Source: Methanomassiliicoccales archaeon
Lineage (GTDB): Archaea; Thermoplasmatota; Thermoplasmata; Methanomassiliicoccales; UBA472
DNA length: 64,000 nucleotides
Direction of reading: 5' to 3'
Assembly: GCA_013415865.1 (NCBI GenBank)
Contig: CP058896.1
Span: forward strand, 62,001-126,000
Within the stretch, counting starts at the first letter, position 1, and each line of letters opens with the position of its first letter. The notes under the pieces are model-generated. The model saw only the letters and a program-made list of their open reading frames with translations, ran no database searches and had not been told where the DNA came from. Below, in pieces: positions 52,722 through 62,109 of this stretch. The position numbers and the translations under genes are program-made.

Positions 52722-53312
52722 TCATTTCCAAGAGGGTTTTGGACCTCCTTGTGTCATTATGAACGGCAGATAAACAAGCTTTGCGTCACGGCATGTCAGC
52801 GAGTAGTCTAGTTTCTGGAGGACCCCAGGTTTGTCCGCCTGTATCGTCACGAAGATAAAGTCTGCGACCTCCTCGGCCTCTTCGTTTGATAACTTCAGAG
52901 GCAGTCTTGCCACCTCACCAAAATCAAGTCTGGTCGAGTATCTTGGAGGGTTCAATGTCAATTCCATCGCCAGATGTTTGAACGTTCCAACATCCAGTTC
53001 GGACGCCGGGATGAACATAAAGATGGACCCTGCGCCGTTCTCCCCCCTGATAAACTCTGCAAGTTTGGCGAACGACCCCCCAGATATCTTAGAATCGTGG
53101 ATCGAGAAATTGCACCAGACACGCCAAAAAGGCATGAACTTCTTGTCGGAGGTTGCGTTCCTGACATAATCTGCGATCTCATAGTCAAGTACCTTGGTTT
53201 GTCCGTTTCTTATATGCATCGTCTGGCAATTATCGCAATAGAAGACGATGTCCTTCATCTTGGAGTAAATGGGCCTGGAACATTGTGGGCATCTGACCTG
53301 TAAGACCCTCAT
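52722..53312 (-). CDS. Zinc-ribbon protein of the SPFH operon
   Basis: 196 residues. N-terminal ribbon VRCPQCSRPIYSKMKDIVFYCDNCQTMHI, then a mixed alpha/beta domain with FMPFWRVWCNFSIHD and IFMFIPASELDVGTFKHLA. FMPFW-type segments recur in the next two upstream genes, suggesting related domains. No membrane helix. It shares one base with the preceding gene, so it is in one operon. Function unknown. Confidence 0.8.
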   Translation of the reverse strand: MRVLQVRCPQCSRPIYSKMKDIVFYCDNCQTMHIRNGQTKVLDYEIADYVRNATSDKKFMPFWRVWCNFSIHDSKISGGSFAKLAEFIRGENGAGSIFMFIPASELDVGTFKHLAMELTLNPPRYSTRLDFGEVARLPLKLSNEEAEEVADFIFVTIQADKPGVLQKLDYSLTCRDAKLVYLPFIMTQGGPKPSWK

Positions 53313-54334
53313 TATATCCTTCCCCCTAGGTCGATGCGACCTTTAAGAATGTCCTCCACCAAACCGATGTTCTTCACCCCGTCAAGACCATATTTTTTAT
53401 CAGGAAAATCCCCCTCGATGATCTCAGAGCCGTGCCTGAAGAAAAGGTAGCCCCCAAAGGTAATAACGGCCCCGGCCGCAAGGCCGATAATAGAGAACAA
53501 TGGGTCAGCGCCGGCCGATGCACCGAAAAATAATGACCCTGCGGCGACCAGGCCTCCGACCGTCGTTCCTGCCGTTATTGCAAGGCTCTGGAACAATGCA
53601 TCGCCAGGTGCCCTTCCTGATATAACCTGTCCAGAAACGCCATCAACGGTATAGATGTACATCCTCTCTCGGTATGAATAGCGCACGACCCATACTGGAT
53701 AATAGATCATCGAGATCCCTCTTGGGAGGACATGGACCTTCTCGAAGGTCACATGCGGCACTCTTGATTCCCTTCGGGCCTGGTCCATTGCCATCGACCG
53801 CATCCTGTTCAAGGCATCGTCCTTGCTGGTTGTCGCCTCATAGGTCGGGATGTTCTCAAAATCCTCGAGGACGGTCTCACCACTGAGATTTCTAAGTTTT
53901 TTGATCCCCAGGTCACCTGGGTCACATGCGATCTCTGAGTACCTGTAATCGCTCAGGACCATCTCCTCTTTTGGGATCCGCTCTGTCCTGGTATGCCCTT
54001 TGGAGTCCGAATAGGTCCTTTCCTCATATCCACATATCCATCCCATCACCCTCATGGTGGACGACCAGAACGGTAGATAAATAGGATATACCTCCAAGAC
54101 CTTTGCCAACCTTTTCAAATCCCTTGCCTTCCATCCTTTGCGGAACCAGGTATTTGACAGCGCGATCGCAGAATCTTGGCTCACCCTGTTCTTGAAAGCG
54201 ATCGTGGCAACCCCATTATCGCCCTCGATGAACAGCATCGATCCGCAATACTGACAATTGATGGCCCTTTCCCCCTCTTCAACATTGACCGCGCCCCCGC
54301 AAGCTGGACAATCAAGTCCCACAGATATGCCCAT
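53312..54334 (-). CDS. Zinc-ribbon membrane protein A of the SPFH operon
   Basis: 340 residues: N-terminal ribbon LDCPACGGAVNVEEGER...INCQYCGS, a central domain with YPIYLPFWSSTMRVMGW and SMIYYPVWVVRYSYRERMYIYTVDGVSGQVISGRAPGD, where the strand pattern (YPVWV...VDGVSGQV) is shared with B. subtilis YdjG-type and other TFIIB-like zinc-ribbon proteins, then two hydrophobic helices (about 255-310). The gene is one base from its downstream neighbour and one base from its upstream neighbour. Confidence 0.8.
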   Translation of the reverse strand: MGISVGLDCPACGGAVNVEEGERAINCQYCGSMLFIEGDNGVATIAFKNRVSQDSAIALSNTWFRKGWKARDLKRLAKVLEVYPIYLPFWSSTMRVMGWICGYEERTYSDSKGHTRTERIPKEEMVLSDYRYSEIACDPGDLGIKKLRNLSGETVLEDFENIPTYEATTSKDDALNRMRSMAMDQARRESRVPHVTFEKVHVLPRGISMIYYPVWVVRYSYRERMYIYTVDGVSGQVISGRAPGDALFQSLAITAGTTVGGLVAAGSLFFGASAGADPLFSIIGLAAGAVITFGGYLFFRHGSEIIEGDFPDKKYGLDGVKNIGLVEDILKGRIDLGGRI

Positions 54335-54335
54335 C

Positions 54336-55079
54336 TTACAACCTCCTCGCCACCCAGAATGATGCCAAGAATATGCCCGCCATGGTCACCATTATTAAAA
54401 CCCCAGCGAGCATCGGGTTCCAGATCGCCAGTAGCCCTTCGATCAAGAAAGCTAAGAAACCGGTCGTAGCAACGGTCATGTATCCTGCGGAGGACCTCTT
54501 AGGGAAATCCCCTGCGAAGACCTCGCCCGAGGTTGCTGATATCACGACCTTCCAGTTCTTGCCCTCGAAGGCATAGTCAAGAACATAGATAGGGAAATAC
54601 ACAAGTGCCTGCTCCTTTGCCTTCCCAGGCAACCGTCCGAGGTATGAGGTCATTTCTATATCTGGGATCACCATCTCGATCCCGCCGACATTGAAGTTTT
54701 TGTCGAATATCACCATATCCCCGGCAGGCACCTTCAACGAGTGAAGACCTGGCAGGGTCGTGGATGCTGCAGGTTCCACAAAAACCTGGTCGGTCCCATT
54801 TACATCCCTTTTAAAAAGATAGACGGGAAAATACCTTTTTTTTAGGCTAACGATATGGGCCAATCTATCAAGATCCTTTGCCCTGGTGGAACCACCCGCC
54901 CATCTTTTGAAAATACCTACGACAGAATCCTCATCTATCGCAAAGCTCAAAATATAATAAAACCCAGCTCCGCTTTTATCGATGAATATCTCTGATGAAC
55001 AATATCGACAACGGACCAACCTGTCCTTTACATCATACTCGACAGGCGCCCCGCATTTCGGACAATTGAAGATGGCCAT
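54336..55079 (-). CDS. Zinc-ribbon membrane protein B of the SPFH operon
   Basis: 247 residues, a paralogue in layout of the protein encoded at 53312-54334: ribbon FNCPKCGAPVEYDVKDRLVRCRYCSSEIF, central FPVYLFKRDVNG and VYFPIYVLDYAFEGKNWKVVISATSGEVFAGDFPKR, then two C-terminal helices (VATTGFLAFLIEGLLAIW and MLAGVLIMVTMAGIFLASFW). A heteromeric membrane partner of the SPFH protein is a fair inference from position. Confidence 0.82.
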   Translation of the reverse strand: MAIFNCPKCGAPVEYDVKDRLVRCRYCSSEIFIDKSGAGFYYILSFAIDEDSVVGIFKRWAGGSTRAKDLDRLAHIVSLKKRYFPVYLFKRDVNGTDQVFVEPAASTTLPGLHSLKVPAGDMVIFDKNFNVGGIEMVIPDIEMTSYLGRLPGKAKEQALVYFPIYVLDYAFEGKNWKVVISATSGEVFAGDFPKRSSAGYMTVATTGFLAFLIEGLLAIWNPMLAGVLIMVTMAGIFLASFWVARRL

Positions 55080-55088
55080 CTAGCCACC

Positions 55089-56207
55089 TCAGCTTATGGT
55101 GTTGCCGCACTCTGGGCAGAATTTTGCCCCAGCCTGAACATCCGATCCACATTTTGGGCATTTCCTCCTTTGCAGGTTCGTCCCACACTCTGGGCAGAAT
55201 TTGGCATCTATCGTTACAAGGGTTCCACACTTAGGACAGTTGATCTTCTCCATTACCATCTTGGACCCACAATTGGAGCAGAATTTGGCCGATGAGGCGT
55301 TCTGGGACCCGCATTTTGGGCAAAGGACATAAGCCGTTGCGACCTGTGGAGCGGCGCCTCCTTGTGCAGGTGCATTGCCTTTCATAGAATCCAGCATCTG
55401 ATAGCCCAGGCCGATCCCCGCACCGACCCCGACGCCCACACCCGCAGCCCCCCCAGACGGGTTCTGCGCAGCCTCTCTTACCGCCTGACCGGTCTGGTAT
55501 TGCATATAATTCGCTCCCACAACGGACATTGAGGACCTTGTATCCACTGCCTTTTGTACCTCATCGGGGAGCGATATGTATAGTCCAGAAACCTTATCGA
55601 TGCCAACACCGTAAAGTTCGAAATGGTTCACTGCCTTTGAGAGCACAAACTGCTCGATGTTCATCAGCTGGGATGCCAGGTCAGCTACCCCCATTCCCTT
55701 GCTCTTCATCTCTCCGATGGCATTGTAGACAAGGATGACCATTTGTTCCTTTATCCTCTCCTCGACCTCAGCGGAGGTGGCATAGTTGAAGGTCCCGACG
55801 AACTGGTTGACAAAATTCTCGGGTTGGACGACCTTGTACCTGAACTCTCCGAAGACTCGCAGGTTGACCATCCCGAACTCGTTATCGCGGAATTGATATG
55901 GCTGTTTTGATCCGAACTTACCATCGAATGCCCTTTTTTGAAGATAAATGACCTCAGCCCTCTGTTCTACCCCAGCCAATGACTTCAAAAGTTTTCCTAC
56001 CACCGGCGCATTTTGACTGGTCAGGGCATATCTATCAGGGCGGTCAAAATATGTCAGGACCTTTCCATCTCTAAAGAAGACAGCTATCTCGTCTTCCCGG
56101 ACCACGATGTTATCGTTCATCTTTATGTTCCTAGGCAAACGGTACATGATGTTGCCACGCTTCGTCGAGTCCTCCCATGCGAAAGTTTCCGATCCGATAA
56201 GGCTCAT
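55089..56207 (-). CDS. SPFH-domain protein with three C-terminal zinc ribbons (YdjI-like)
   Basis: 372 residues. The SPFH/prohibitin-like domain spans about 30-220 (NIVVREDEIAVFFRDGKVL, DNEFGMVNLRVFGEFRYKV, GVGIDKVSGLYISLPDEVQKAV), without an N-terminal membrane helix. A glycine-rich linker (about 250-285) leads to three zinc ribbons (CPKCGSQ...CSNCGS, CPKCGTL...CPECGT, CPKCGSD...CPECGN). This matches proteins such as B. subtilis YdjI (once named virion core protein), which works with PspA at stressed membranes. It is the core of a seven- or eight-gene operon. Confidence 0.9.
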   Translation of the reverse strand: MSLIGSETFAWEDSTKRGNIMYRLPRNIKMNDNIVVREDEIAVFFRDGKVLTYFDRPDRYALTSQNAPVVGKLLKSLAGVEQRAEVIYLQKRAFDGKFGSKQPYQFRDNEFGMVNLRVFGEFRYKVVQPENFVNQFVGTFNYATSAEVEERIKEQMVILVYNAIGEMKSKGMGVADLASQLMNIEQFVLSKAVNHFELYGVGIDKVSGLYISLPDEVQKAVDTRSSMSVVGANYMQYQTGQAVREAAQNPSGGAAGVGVGVGAGIGLGYQMLDSMKGNAPAQGGAAPQVATAYVLCPKCGSQNASSAKFCSNCGSKMVMEKINCPKCGTLVTIDAKFCPECGTNLQRRKCPKCGSDVQAGAKFCPECGNTIS

Positions 56208-56211
56208 CTCA

Positions 56212-56745
56212 TCACTGCTCCGTTCCCTGGATCACCGAAAGTCGCTTTCCGAACTTTTCTTCAAGCTCATCTAGCTTCGCCATGATCTCTTTGAGGTCAG
56301 CCTTTATCATCGTCTCATCTTGGCTTACGATGGAAGATGAGAGACCCTCTATACATTGATCTATGATGGCCAACGTCTGTAACATGGCCAGGTCCCATTC
56401 ATAGAGTCTGTTCATCTGAGAAGAGTCCATGCGAATGTCCGAGACAAGGCCGGAATAACCCCCCTCGGCATGGTCTATCTGCCCTTGAAGCTTCTTGATC
56501 TTGAGGTCGATGTTGCCTGCCATCTCAACGTTCTTGCTCAATGGCATTATCGAGATGAGCTCTGAGCGCGCCTCGTCGACCTTGTCTCTCTGGTCTTTTA
56601 GCTTTTTAACGAGAGCCATCCTGAGCATTTTGTCTGAATCCCTGAGGTCTTCTCTGATCCTATATCCACGGTATCCAGGGACGATCAATTGGATCTTTTT
56701 AAGGACCCCACGGTCCTCCTCGACCCTCTGTCTGATGTCTGCCAT
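56212..56745 (-). CDS. Coiled-coil protein at the head of the SPFH operon
   Basis: 177 residues, almost fully helical with heptads: KKLKDQRDKVDEARSELI, VEMAGNIDLKIKKLQGQIDH and the C-terminal IKADLKEIMAKLDELEEKFG. It has no membrane segment. In the similar Bacillus operon the first gene is pspA, also a coiled-coil protein; this one is shorter and I see no clear PspA motif, so it is an analogue by position only. Five bases separate it from the SPFH gene. Confidence 0.78.
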   Translation of the reverse strand: MADIRQRVEEDRGVLKKIQLIVPGYRGYRIREDLRDSDKMLRMALVKKLKDQRDKVDEARSELISIMPLSKNVEMAGNIDLKIKKLQGQIDHAEGGYSGLVSDIRMDSSQMNRLYEWDLAMLQTLAIIDQCIEGLSSSIVSQDETMIKADLKEIMAKLDELEEKFGKRLSVIQGTEQ

Positions 56746-56821
56746 TTTTTCCCCTGAGGACGAATATCAAGGGGTCTGATATTAAAAGCATCGTCCTGGC
56801 ATTCAATAACGAGGGCACCTT

Positions 56822-56998
56822 TCAGGTTTTTTCTTTGAGGTCGACCTCTCCGCCAATAACCCATCCCATTATTGTCATAAAAACGACTATAAGAAAAAAG
56901 ATCGACTCATCCGTGAAATAATACATTATCTCCCCGACAATGATGCCTGAAACAAAACCGAGGAGGGCAGCTGCCATCTTGTTGGATATTTTCCTCAT
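56822..56998 (-). CDS. Small two-helix membrane protein
   Basis: 58 residues from ATG 56998 (AGGAG about ten bases upstream; a longer frame reaches 57073 with no support). Two hydrophobic helices: MAAALLGFVSGIIVGEIMYYF and FFLIVVFMTIMGWVIGGEV. It lies 76 bases upstream of the coiled-coil gene in the same direction and may be the first gene of the operon, or separate, as a TATA-like stretch (TTTTAATATC) lies between them. Confidence 0.65.
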   Translation of the reverse strand: MRKISNKMAAALLGFVSGIIVGEIMYYFTDESIFFLIVVFMTIMGWVIGGEVDLKEKT

Positions 56999-57232
56999 CA
57001 GTGCCCAGCTCCTGTCATGTTGGTTAATGGTCGAAGGGAAGATTAATTTTATTGTACGGTTAATTTTAGTCATTTGTTGGGAATTCTTAATTCCAGTATT
57101 GTCATTTTCGATGTTATGTTCAGTTAATATAAATATATATTAGATGTTTGTCTAATAAAATTCTGACAATTTTCATATATCGACGCATAGATGCGCATCG
57201 GCTAATCATAAAGCAGGGAGCGTATCGAGAAT

Positions 57233-58849
57233 ATGCAAATAATAGAGAACTCTAGGTCTACAACCGGAACAAACACCCGCGTGAAGGATGTCAATCCAAC
57301 GAGCGGGATGTGCCCTTTGTGCATCGAGGAATGCAATGTTCTGTGCGAGGTCGGTAAGTCGGCCTTCCGAGGGAGAGAGGTCTTGTATCCATCCCCCGAG
57401 TATTTCGGAACCAGCACCGCCTCTTCAAACAAGGATTTCTTTTTAGACTGGTCTCATTTCCAGATAATGGCCGAACTGATAGGTGCATACGGGATCGAAC
57501 AGTCCCCGGATAAGGCATTCTTTGAGAACGTTGACATCTCGACCAAAGTTGCGACCAGAAGCAAGAAACCGATAACATTGAAAATACCGCTTGTGATCGC
57601 AGGCCTAGGATCGACCGCCGTAGCGAAGAGGAATTGGGAGTCTTTGGCTAAGGGTGCCGCAATGGCCGGGATAATCGAGACCGTCGGCGAGAACGTTTGC
57701 GGAATGGACCCAGACGCCGTCTATTCAAAAGGAAAGGTGCAGAGGTCCCCGGATATGGAGTTCAGGATAAGTTCATACCGCGAGCTCTGGGACGGAAAGC
57801 ATGGTGACATAGCCGTCCAGACCAACGTGGAGGACGGTCGAGGCGGCGTCGATGAATATGTCATGTCAAAGCTTGAGGTCAATATTATCGAGCGTAAATG
57901 GGGACAAGGCGCTAAGGCCATCGGAGGAGAGGTAAGGTTGACCACCTTGGAAAGGGCGCTAGAACTAAAGAAACGCGGATATCTCGTCTTGCCAGACCCT
58001 GAGGACAAAGATGTTCAGGCCGCATTTAAGGCCGGAGCGTTCAAGACATTCGAAAGGCATAGCAGGGTCGGTTTCCCTGACCTGAACTCATTCGTTGAGG
58101 ATGTCGATAGATTGCGTTCCGCAGGAGCTAAGTATGTTTTCCTTAAGACCGGTGCATACAAGCCTGAGATAGTCGCATTCACGATGAAGGCCGCCTCAAT
58201 GGCAAAGGTCGATATGCTGACCTTCGATGGCGCAGGAGGTGGTACTGGCATGAGCCCGGTCCAAATGATGAACGAGATGTCCACGCCTACCGTTCACCTT
58301 GAAGCCCAGGTTCTCGAATGCGCAAAGATACTGCAAAAGAAGGGCAAGTTCATCCCAGACATGATCATGGCAGGCGGTTTCGTGAACGAGACCCAGATGT
58401 ATAAGTCCATGGCGATGTCAAACATCGGTGGAGGCCCTCTTATCAAAGGGATAGCGATGGCCCGATCCCCCATATTGGCGGCCATGAAGTCACAGTACTT
58501 CGCTCGCCAGGCAGCTGAGGGAAAGCTGGCGAAGAGCTTCGCTGATGAGTATGGTGCAGACCCTAACAAGTTTTTCATACTGGCTCCAGAGATCAAACAG
58601 ATGTTCCCGAAGAAGGTTCTTGGGAAGGACATCCCATGGGGAGCGGTCGGTCTGTATACCTACTTTGATAGGATAGGTATCGGTCTTAAACAGATGATGG
58701 CAGGTTCAAGAAAGTTCAAATTGGAATATCTTGACCGTAGCGACATAATGTCCTTAACCCCCTATGCGGAAAAGGTCACTGGCATACCAACGCTCGAGAA
58801 CTATTCCAACAGGGTCATGCCTGGGATATTGGAGTATTGGGACGAGTGA
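57233..58849 (+). CDS. FMN-binding glutamate synthase-like protein
   Basis: 538 residues. The N-terminus has a four-cysteine group, MCPLCIEECNVLCEVGK, that could hold an Fe-S cluster. The remainder is the FMN-binding domain of the glutamate synthase large subunit: PLVIAGLGSTAVAKRNWE, AIGGEVRLTTLERALELK, DMLTFDGAGGGTGMSP and SNIGGGPLIKGIAMARSPI. No glutaminase domain or NAD(P)H subunit is next to it, so electrons likely come from ferredoxin (inference). Archaea often carry this short form; synthesis of glutamate is not proved. AGGGAG lies about ten bases before the ATG. Confidence 0.88.
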   Translation: MQIIENSRSTTGTNTRVKDVNPTSGMCPLCIEECNVLCEVGKSAFRGREVLYPSPEYFGTSTASSNKDFFLDWSHFQIMAELIGAYGIEQSPDKAFFENVDISTKVATRSKKPITLKIPLVIAGLGSTAVAKRNWESLAKGAAMAGIIETVGENVCGMDPDAVYSKGKVQRSPDMEFRISSYRELWDGKHGDIAVQTNVEDGRGGVDEYVMSKLEVNIIERKWGQGAKAIGGEVRLTTLERALELKKRGYLVLPDPEDKDVQAAFKAGAFKTFERHSRVGFPDLNSFVEDVDRLRSAGAKYVFLKTGAYKPEIVAFTMKAASMAKVDMLTFDGAGGGTGMSPVQMMNEMSTPTVHLEAQVLECAKILQKKGKFIPDMIMAGGFVNETQMYKSMAMSNIGGGPLIKGIAMARSPILAAMKSQYFARQAAEGKLAKSFADEYGADPNKFFILAPEIKQMFPKKVLGKDIPWGAVGLYTYFDRIGIGLKQMMAGSRKFKLEYLDRSDIMSLTPYAEKVTGIPTLENYSNRVMPGILEYWDE

Positions 58850-58894
58850 TCTCTTAAAAAACCTTTTACTTTTTTCATATTTGGCATAAGATAA

Positions 58895-58906
58895 TATTTT
58901 TATAAT
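58895..58906 (+). promoter_or_regulatory. TATA box of the small RNA gene
   Basis: TATTTTTATAAT lies about 25-30 bases upstream of the inferred 5' end of the structured RNA at about 58928. Confidence 0.5.
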
Positions 58907-58927
58907 GGACATCACCATCAGCTTTTA

Positions 58928-59045
58928 ACCGTTCCCAAGTGGGGCGGGGGTCACCGATGAGGTGAGGGCGGAACTTTCTTAGGAGGAGAGGAACGCACAA
59001 ACGGGTTTGGCAAGGGGGAGGCCGAACCCTTTCCAAACCCTTTTT
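58928..59045 (+). ncRNA. Unassigned small structured RNA
   Basis: About 118 GC-rich bases in an otherwise AT-rich gap. Pairing seen by eye: CGTTCC (58930-58935) with GGAACG (58990-58995); inside it AAGT (58937-58940) with ACTT (58973-58976) and TCACC-GATGA-GGTGA (58951-58965). An ACA trinucleotide lies at 58997-58999. A second hairpin, GGGTTTGG/CCAAACCC (59003-59010/59033-59040) with an inner AAGGG/CCCTT, ends in TTTTT. An upstream TATA box and the T-run suggest an independent gene. The first hairpin plus ACA recalls an H/ACA guide, but the spacing does not fit well. No family is recognised. Confidence 0.65.
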
Positions 59046-59478
59046 CACTTGTTGTTAGAGAAGTTTTCATGCTATTACGACAACTCATTAATTATCACCT
59101 AATGTTTGTCATATGTTTCTTCTAAAATGATCCCACTTTCTATATGATGATAAAAATAGGGATGGTCTTTCGACTTCTCATCGCTAAAGTAAAAATCTTC
59201 TTCTTAGGTTCAGCCACGTCGTTATATTTGGGGAGGATCAAAATATTGTAGCCTCTTCTTATAGTCGTTTATAAAGAAATTAACAGCATCGCTGAACAGA
59301 AGAAAGTCACATTTTTTCCAATTCCCCTTCCACGGAGCTCGTTTCAAGAACTAAATCATATATCCTGTCGGCAGCCCGTCAATCATTGCAAACTCTTTTT
59401 GGAAGGAAGATCGAGAAATAAAACAAATTATCTTGATGGTGTTAGTCCAATCGGATATCTTGATAGGCAAGGTATGAG
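59046..59478. other. AT-rich gap with no gene recognised
   Basis: About 430 bases between the small RNA and the thioredoxin-domain protein. No convincing ORF, tRNA or stable hairpin seen on either strand. The promoter of the next gene should lie near its 3' end. Confidence 0.5.
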
Positions 59479-61545
59479 ATGGTATCAGTAAGGCACAACA
59501 GATTGATCACAGAGAACAGCCCATATTTATTACAGCATGCATACAATCCCTTGGATTGGTATCCTTGGGGAGATGAGGCGTTCGAAAGGGCCAAGAAGCT
59601 TGATCGCCCGATTTTCCTTTCTATCGGTTATTCGTCATGTCATTGGTGCCATGAGATGGAAAGGGAATGTTTTGAGGATGATGAGGTCGCAGAGGCATTG
59701 AATGCGGACTTTGTCAACATCAAGGTAGATAGGGAGGAACGGCCCGACATCGATGCGTTGTACATGAAGGCGTGTCAAATACTTACTGGAAGAGGAGGAT
59801 GGCCTTTGTCAATCTTCATAACTCCGGATCGAAAGCCATTCTATGCAGCGACCTTCATACCTAAAAATTCAAAATATGGGATCCCGGGAATGATGGATAT
59901 CCTTCCTACGATCGTTCGGATTTGGAAGGAAAGGAGAGAAGATATTTACCAGATTGCAGAGATGGTATCTGGCTCTCTAGAACGAAACGATATTGATACA
60001 GCGGAATGTAAGCTAGAGCAATTCGACAGATATGTGTTCGAAGGGCTTTTGACTACCTTTGAAGAAAAGTATGGCGGATTTGAGGTGGCACCGAAGTTCC
60101 CCTCCCCTCACAAGGCGATGTTCCTCCTACGGTATTGGTCGACGACAACAGATCAAAGGGCCTACTCAATGGCAGAATATACTTTACGAAGGGTCTGCCT
60201 CGGGGGTATAAGGGATCATTTGGGGGGAGGGTTCCACAGGTATTCGACCGACAGACGTTGGAAGGTCCCACACTTTGAAAAGATGCTGTATGACCAAGCA
60301 TTGCTGTCGATCGCCCTGACCGAGATGTTCCAAGCATCCAATGATCCATTGTTCAGAGAGGCCGCTATCGAAACGATCGATTATGTCCTCAAAAATCTTA
60401 GGGACAAGAATGGAGGATTCTTTTCCAGTGAGGATGCCGACGGTCCAAATGGGGAAGGTGCGTATTATACCTGGACATTGCGGGAGATAGATGAGATATT
60501 GGAAAAAGAAGAAGCGGTCCTTATAAAAGATATCTATGACCTGAGAGAAAAGGGTAATTTCAGGAGTGATGAAGGAAGGCTTGATGGAAGGAACATATTT
60601 CACATGGAGAGGGACATCAGAGAATATTGCAGGATCAAAGGTCTCAACGAGCTTGACGTCGTTGCCCTGCTAAATAGGGCCAAACTATCATTGAAGAAGG
60701 CAAGAGGGAAGAGGCAAAGGCCTGCATTGGATGACAAGATCCTCCTGGATTGGAACGGTTTGATGATCGCGGCATTATCAAAGGCAGGAAGGGTCTTAGA
60801 GATCTCGGATTATATAGACGAGGCGGAGAGGTGCGTCTGGTTCATAGAAAAAAACATGGTCGCAGGCGATGGGAAATTGTTGCATAGATATCGAGAGGGA
60901 AGATCAGGGATCAACGCATTCCTCACAGACTACTCGTATTATGCATGGGGGTTGATCGAACTGAATCAGGCGACGATGAAAGAACAGTATCTAGAGCTTG
61001 CCTCAAAGCGGGCAATCGAGATGAATGAGATATTCTCCGAACCTGAAGGTGGGTTTGTCATATCCAGAGAAAAAGATATGATCGCAAAAGAGATGGAGGT
61101 GTATGATGGCGCTATACCTTCTGGAAATAGCGTGGCGATCTATGTGAATACCCTTCTCTCGACCATATCAGAGGGCAGTTTTAAAAAATTCGCTGAGAAG
61201 GCCATCAAAAGATTGTCGGGCGAGGTCACGGTGCACCCAGAAGCCCACTCCTTCTTCGCTATATCTGCCATTCTGCATAGAGATGGGGTTACTAGCATCA
61301 ATGTAGGCAAAGAGCATGGGATGCCAGGTAGTGAGATACGTAAAATGGTCGATCGAGCTCCTTTTTTTGACGTTATCATATCTGTTCAAAAAGAAGATGA
61401 GCTTATCAAGGGTACCATGGGCCAGGTCTGTAGTTCAAGGACATGTCTAAGTCCATTTGAGAACATAGAAGAATTGAACCTGCAATTAAAAAGAGAGAAA
61501 AGAAAAGCGGGTGGTTTTACATCAGATAAGGTCAAAGGCAGCTGA
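59479..61545 (+). CDS. Thioredoxin-domain protein of the YyaL/DUF255 (SSP411) family
   Basis: 688 residues. The N-terminal thioredoxin-like domain (1-165) has [19 protein letters not shown] and the redox pair in [17 protein letters not shown], plus [12 protein letters not shown]. The large remainder is an alpha-toroid like N-acylglucosamine 2-epimerases ([50 protein letters not shown]). Widespread family with unknown substrate. The last 24 bases overlap the convergent winged-helix gene. Confidence 0.94.
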   Translation: MVSVRHNRLITENSPYLLQHAYNPLDWYPWGDEAFERAKKLDRPIFLSIGYSSCHWCHEMERECFEDDEVAEALNADFVNIKVDREERPDIDALYMKACQILTGRGGWPLSIFITPDRKPFYAATFIPKNSKYGIPGMMDILPTIVRIWKERREDIYQIAEMVSGSLERNDIDTAECKLEQFDRYVFEGLLTTFEEKYGGFEVAPKFPSPHKAMFLLRYWSTTTDQRAYSMAEYTLRRVCLGGIRDHLGGGFHRYSTDRRWKVPHFEKMLYDQALLSIALTEMFQASNDPLFREAAIETIDYVLKNLRDKNGGFFSSEDADGPNGEGAYYTWTLREIDEILEKEEAVLIKDIYDLREKGNFRSDEGRLDGRNIFHMERDIREYCRIKGLNELDVVALLNRAKLSLKKARGKRQRPALDDKILLDWNGLMIAALSKAGRVLEISDYIDEAERCVWFIEKNMVAGDGKLLHRYREGRSGINAFLTDYSYYAWGLIELNQATMKEQYLELASKRAIEMNEIFSEPEGGFVISREKDMIAKEMEVYDGAIPSGNSVAIYVNTLLSTISEGSFKKFAEKAIKRLSGEVTVHPEAHSFFAISAILHRDGVTSINVGKEHGMPGSEIRKMVDRAPFFDVIISVQKEDELIKGTMGQVCSSRTCLSPFENIEELNLQLKREKRKAGGFTSDKVKGS

Positions 61546-62106
61546 TAGTGCACCATCCTCCGCCTGTCGATAATTCTGCCCAGTACCGATGATTATGACG
61601 TCTCCGTCCTTTACCTGGAACATACTTCTCAATTCAGCAGAGAACGCCTTTTTATGTACATCGAGGTTGTAATCCGGGAGGATCCATAGCTCACCGCCTT
61701 TTACAACGATGGTGGTCGCCCCCTCAGCACCGGCCTTGACCGCAGCGTCCCTTTGCTCCACACCGATCTTGATCTTGTCCGCCATCGACCTGACAAGCAC
61801 AGCGACCGCCGTTTGCCCTATCGAGCTGTCTGATTTGGTCACCAGTCCGACCTGGATCGGGAAGCCGTTGAGGAAGTCCAATCCTTTCTTGGATATCGTC
61901 ACCCCTGTCTGTTTTATCTCCACCAGATCATGGTCACGTAGGTACTCCAATATGGTCCTCATGCTTCCCTCTCCGACACCTATCGTCTCTGCAAGCTGTT
62001 TTCGCCCCCGGCGGCGGCCGTCGGCGATCACTGCCAAAGTCTTATAGACATGATAGTCTGCGAATCGATGTACGGGTCCATAGCGGGAAAGGTCGATGAG
62101 CTTCAT
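61522..62106 (-). CDS. Winged-helix protein, DUF4443-like, linked to SAM synthetase
   Basis: 194 residues. The N-terminal winged helix (about 20-75: [40 protein letters not shown]) is followed by a ligand-binding-like domain (80-194) with [21 protein letters not shown] and [12 protein letters not shown]. It looks like the archaeal DUF4443 family (from memory). It begins three bases after the stop of the SAM synthetase gene, so it may sense SAM or methionine and regulate that operon (inference). Confidence 0.8.
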   Translation of the reverse strand: MKLIDLSRYGPVHRFADYHVYKTLAVIADGRRRGRKQLAETIGVGEGSMRTILEYLRDHDLVEIKQTGVTISKKGLDFLNGFPIQVGLVTKSDSSIGQTAVAVLVRSMADKIKIGVEQRDAAVKAGAEGATTIVVKGGELWILPDYNLDVHKKAFSAELRSMFQVKDGDVIIIGTGQNYRQAEDGALSAAFDLI

Positions 62107-62109
62107 GGG

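Noticed and set aside
58928-59045. RNase P RNA identity for the small RNA
   Set aside because: It is too short and lacks the conserved RNase P core sequences I know.
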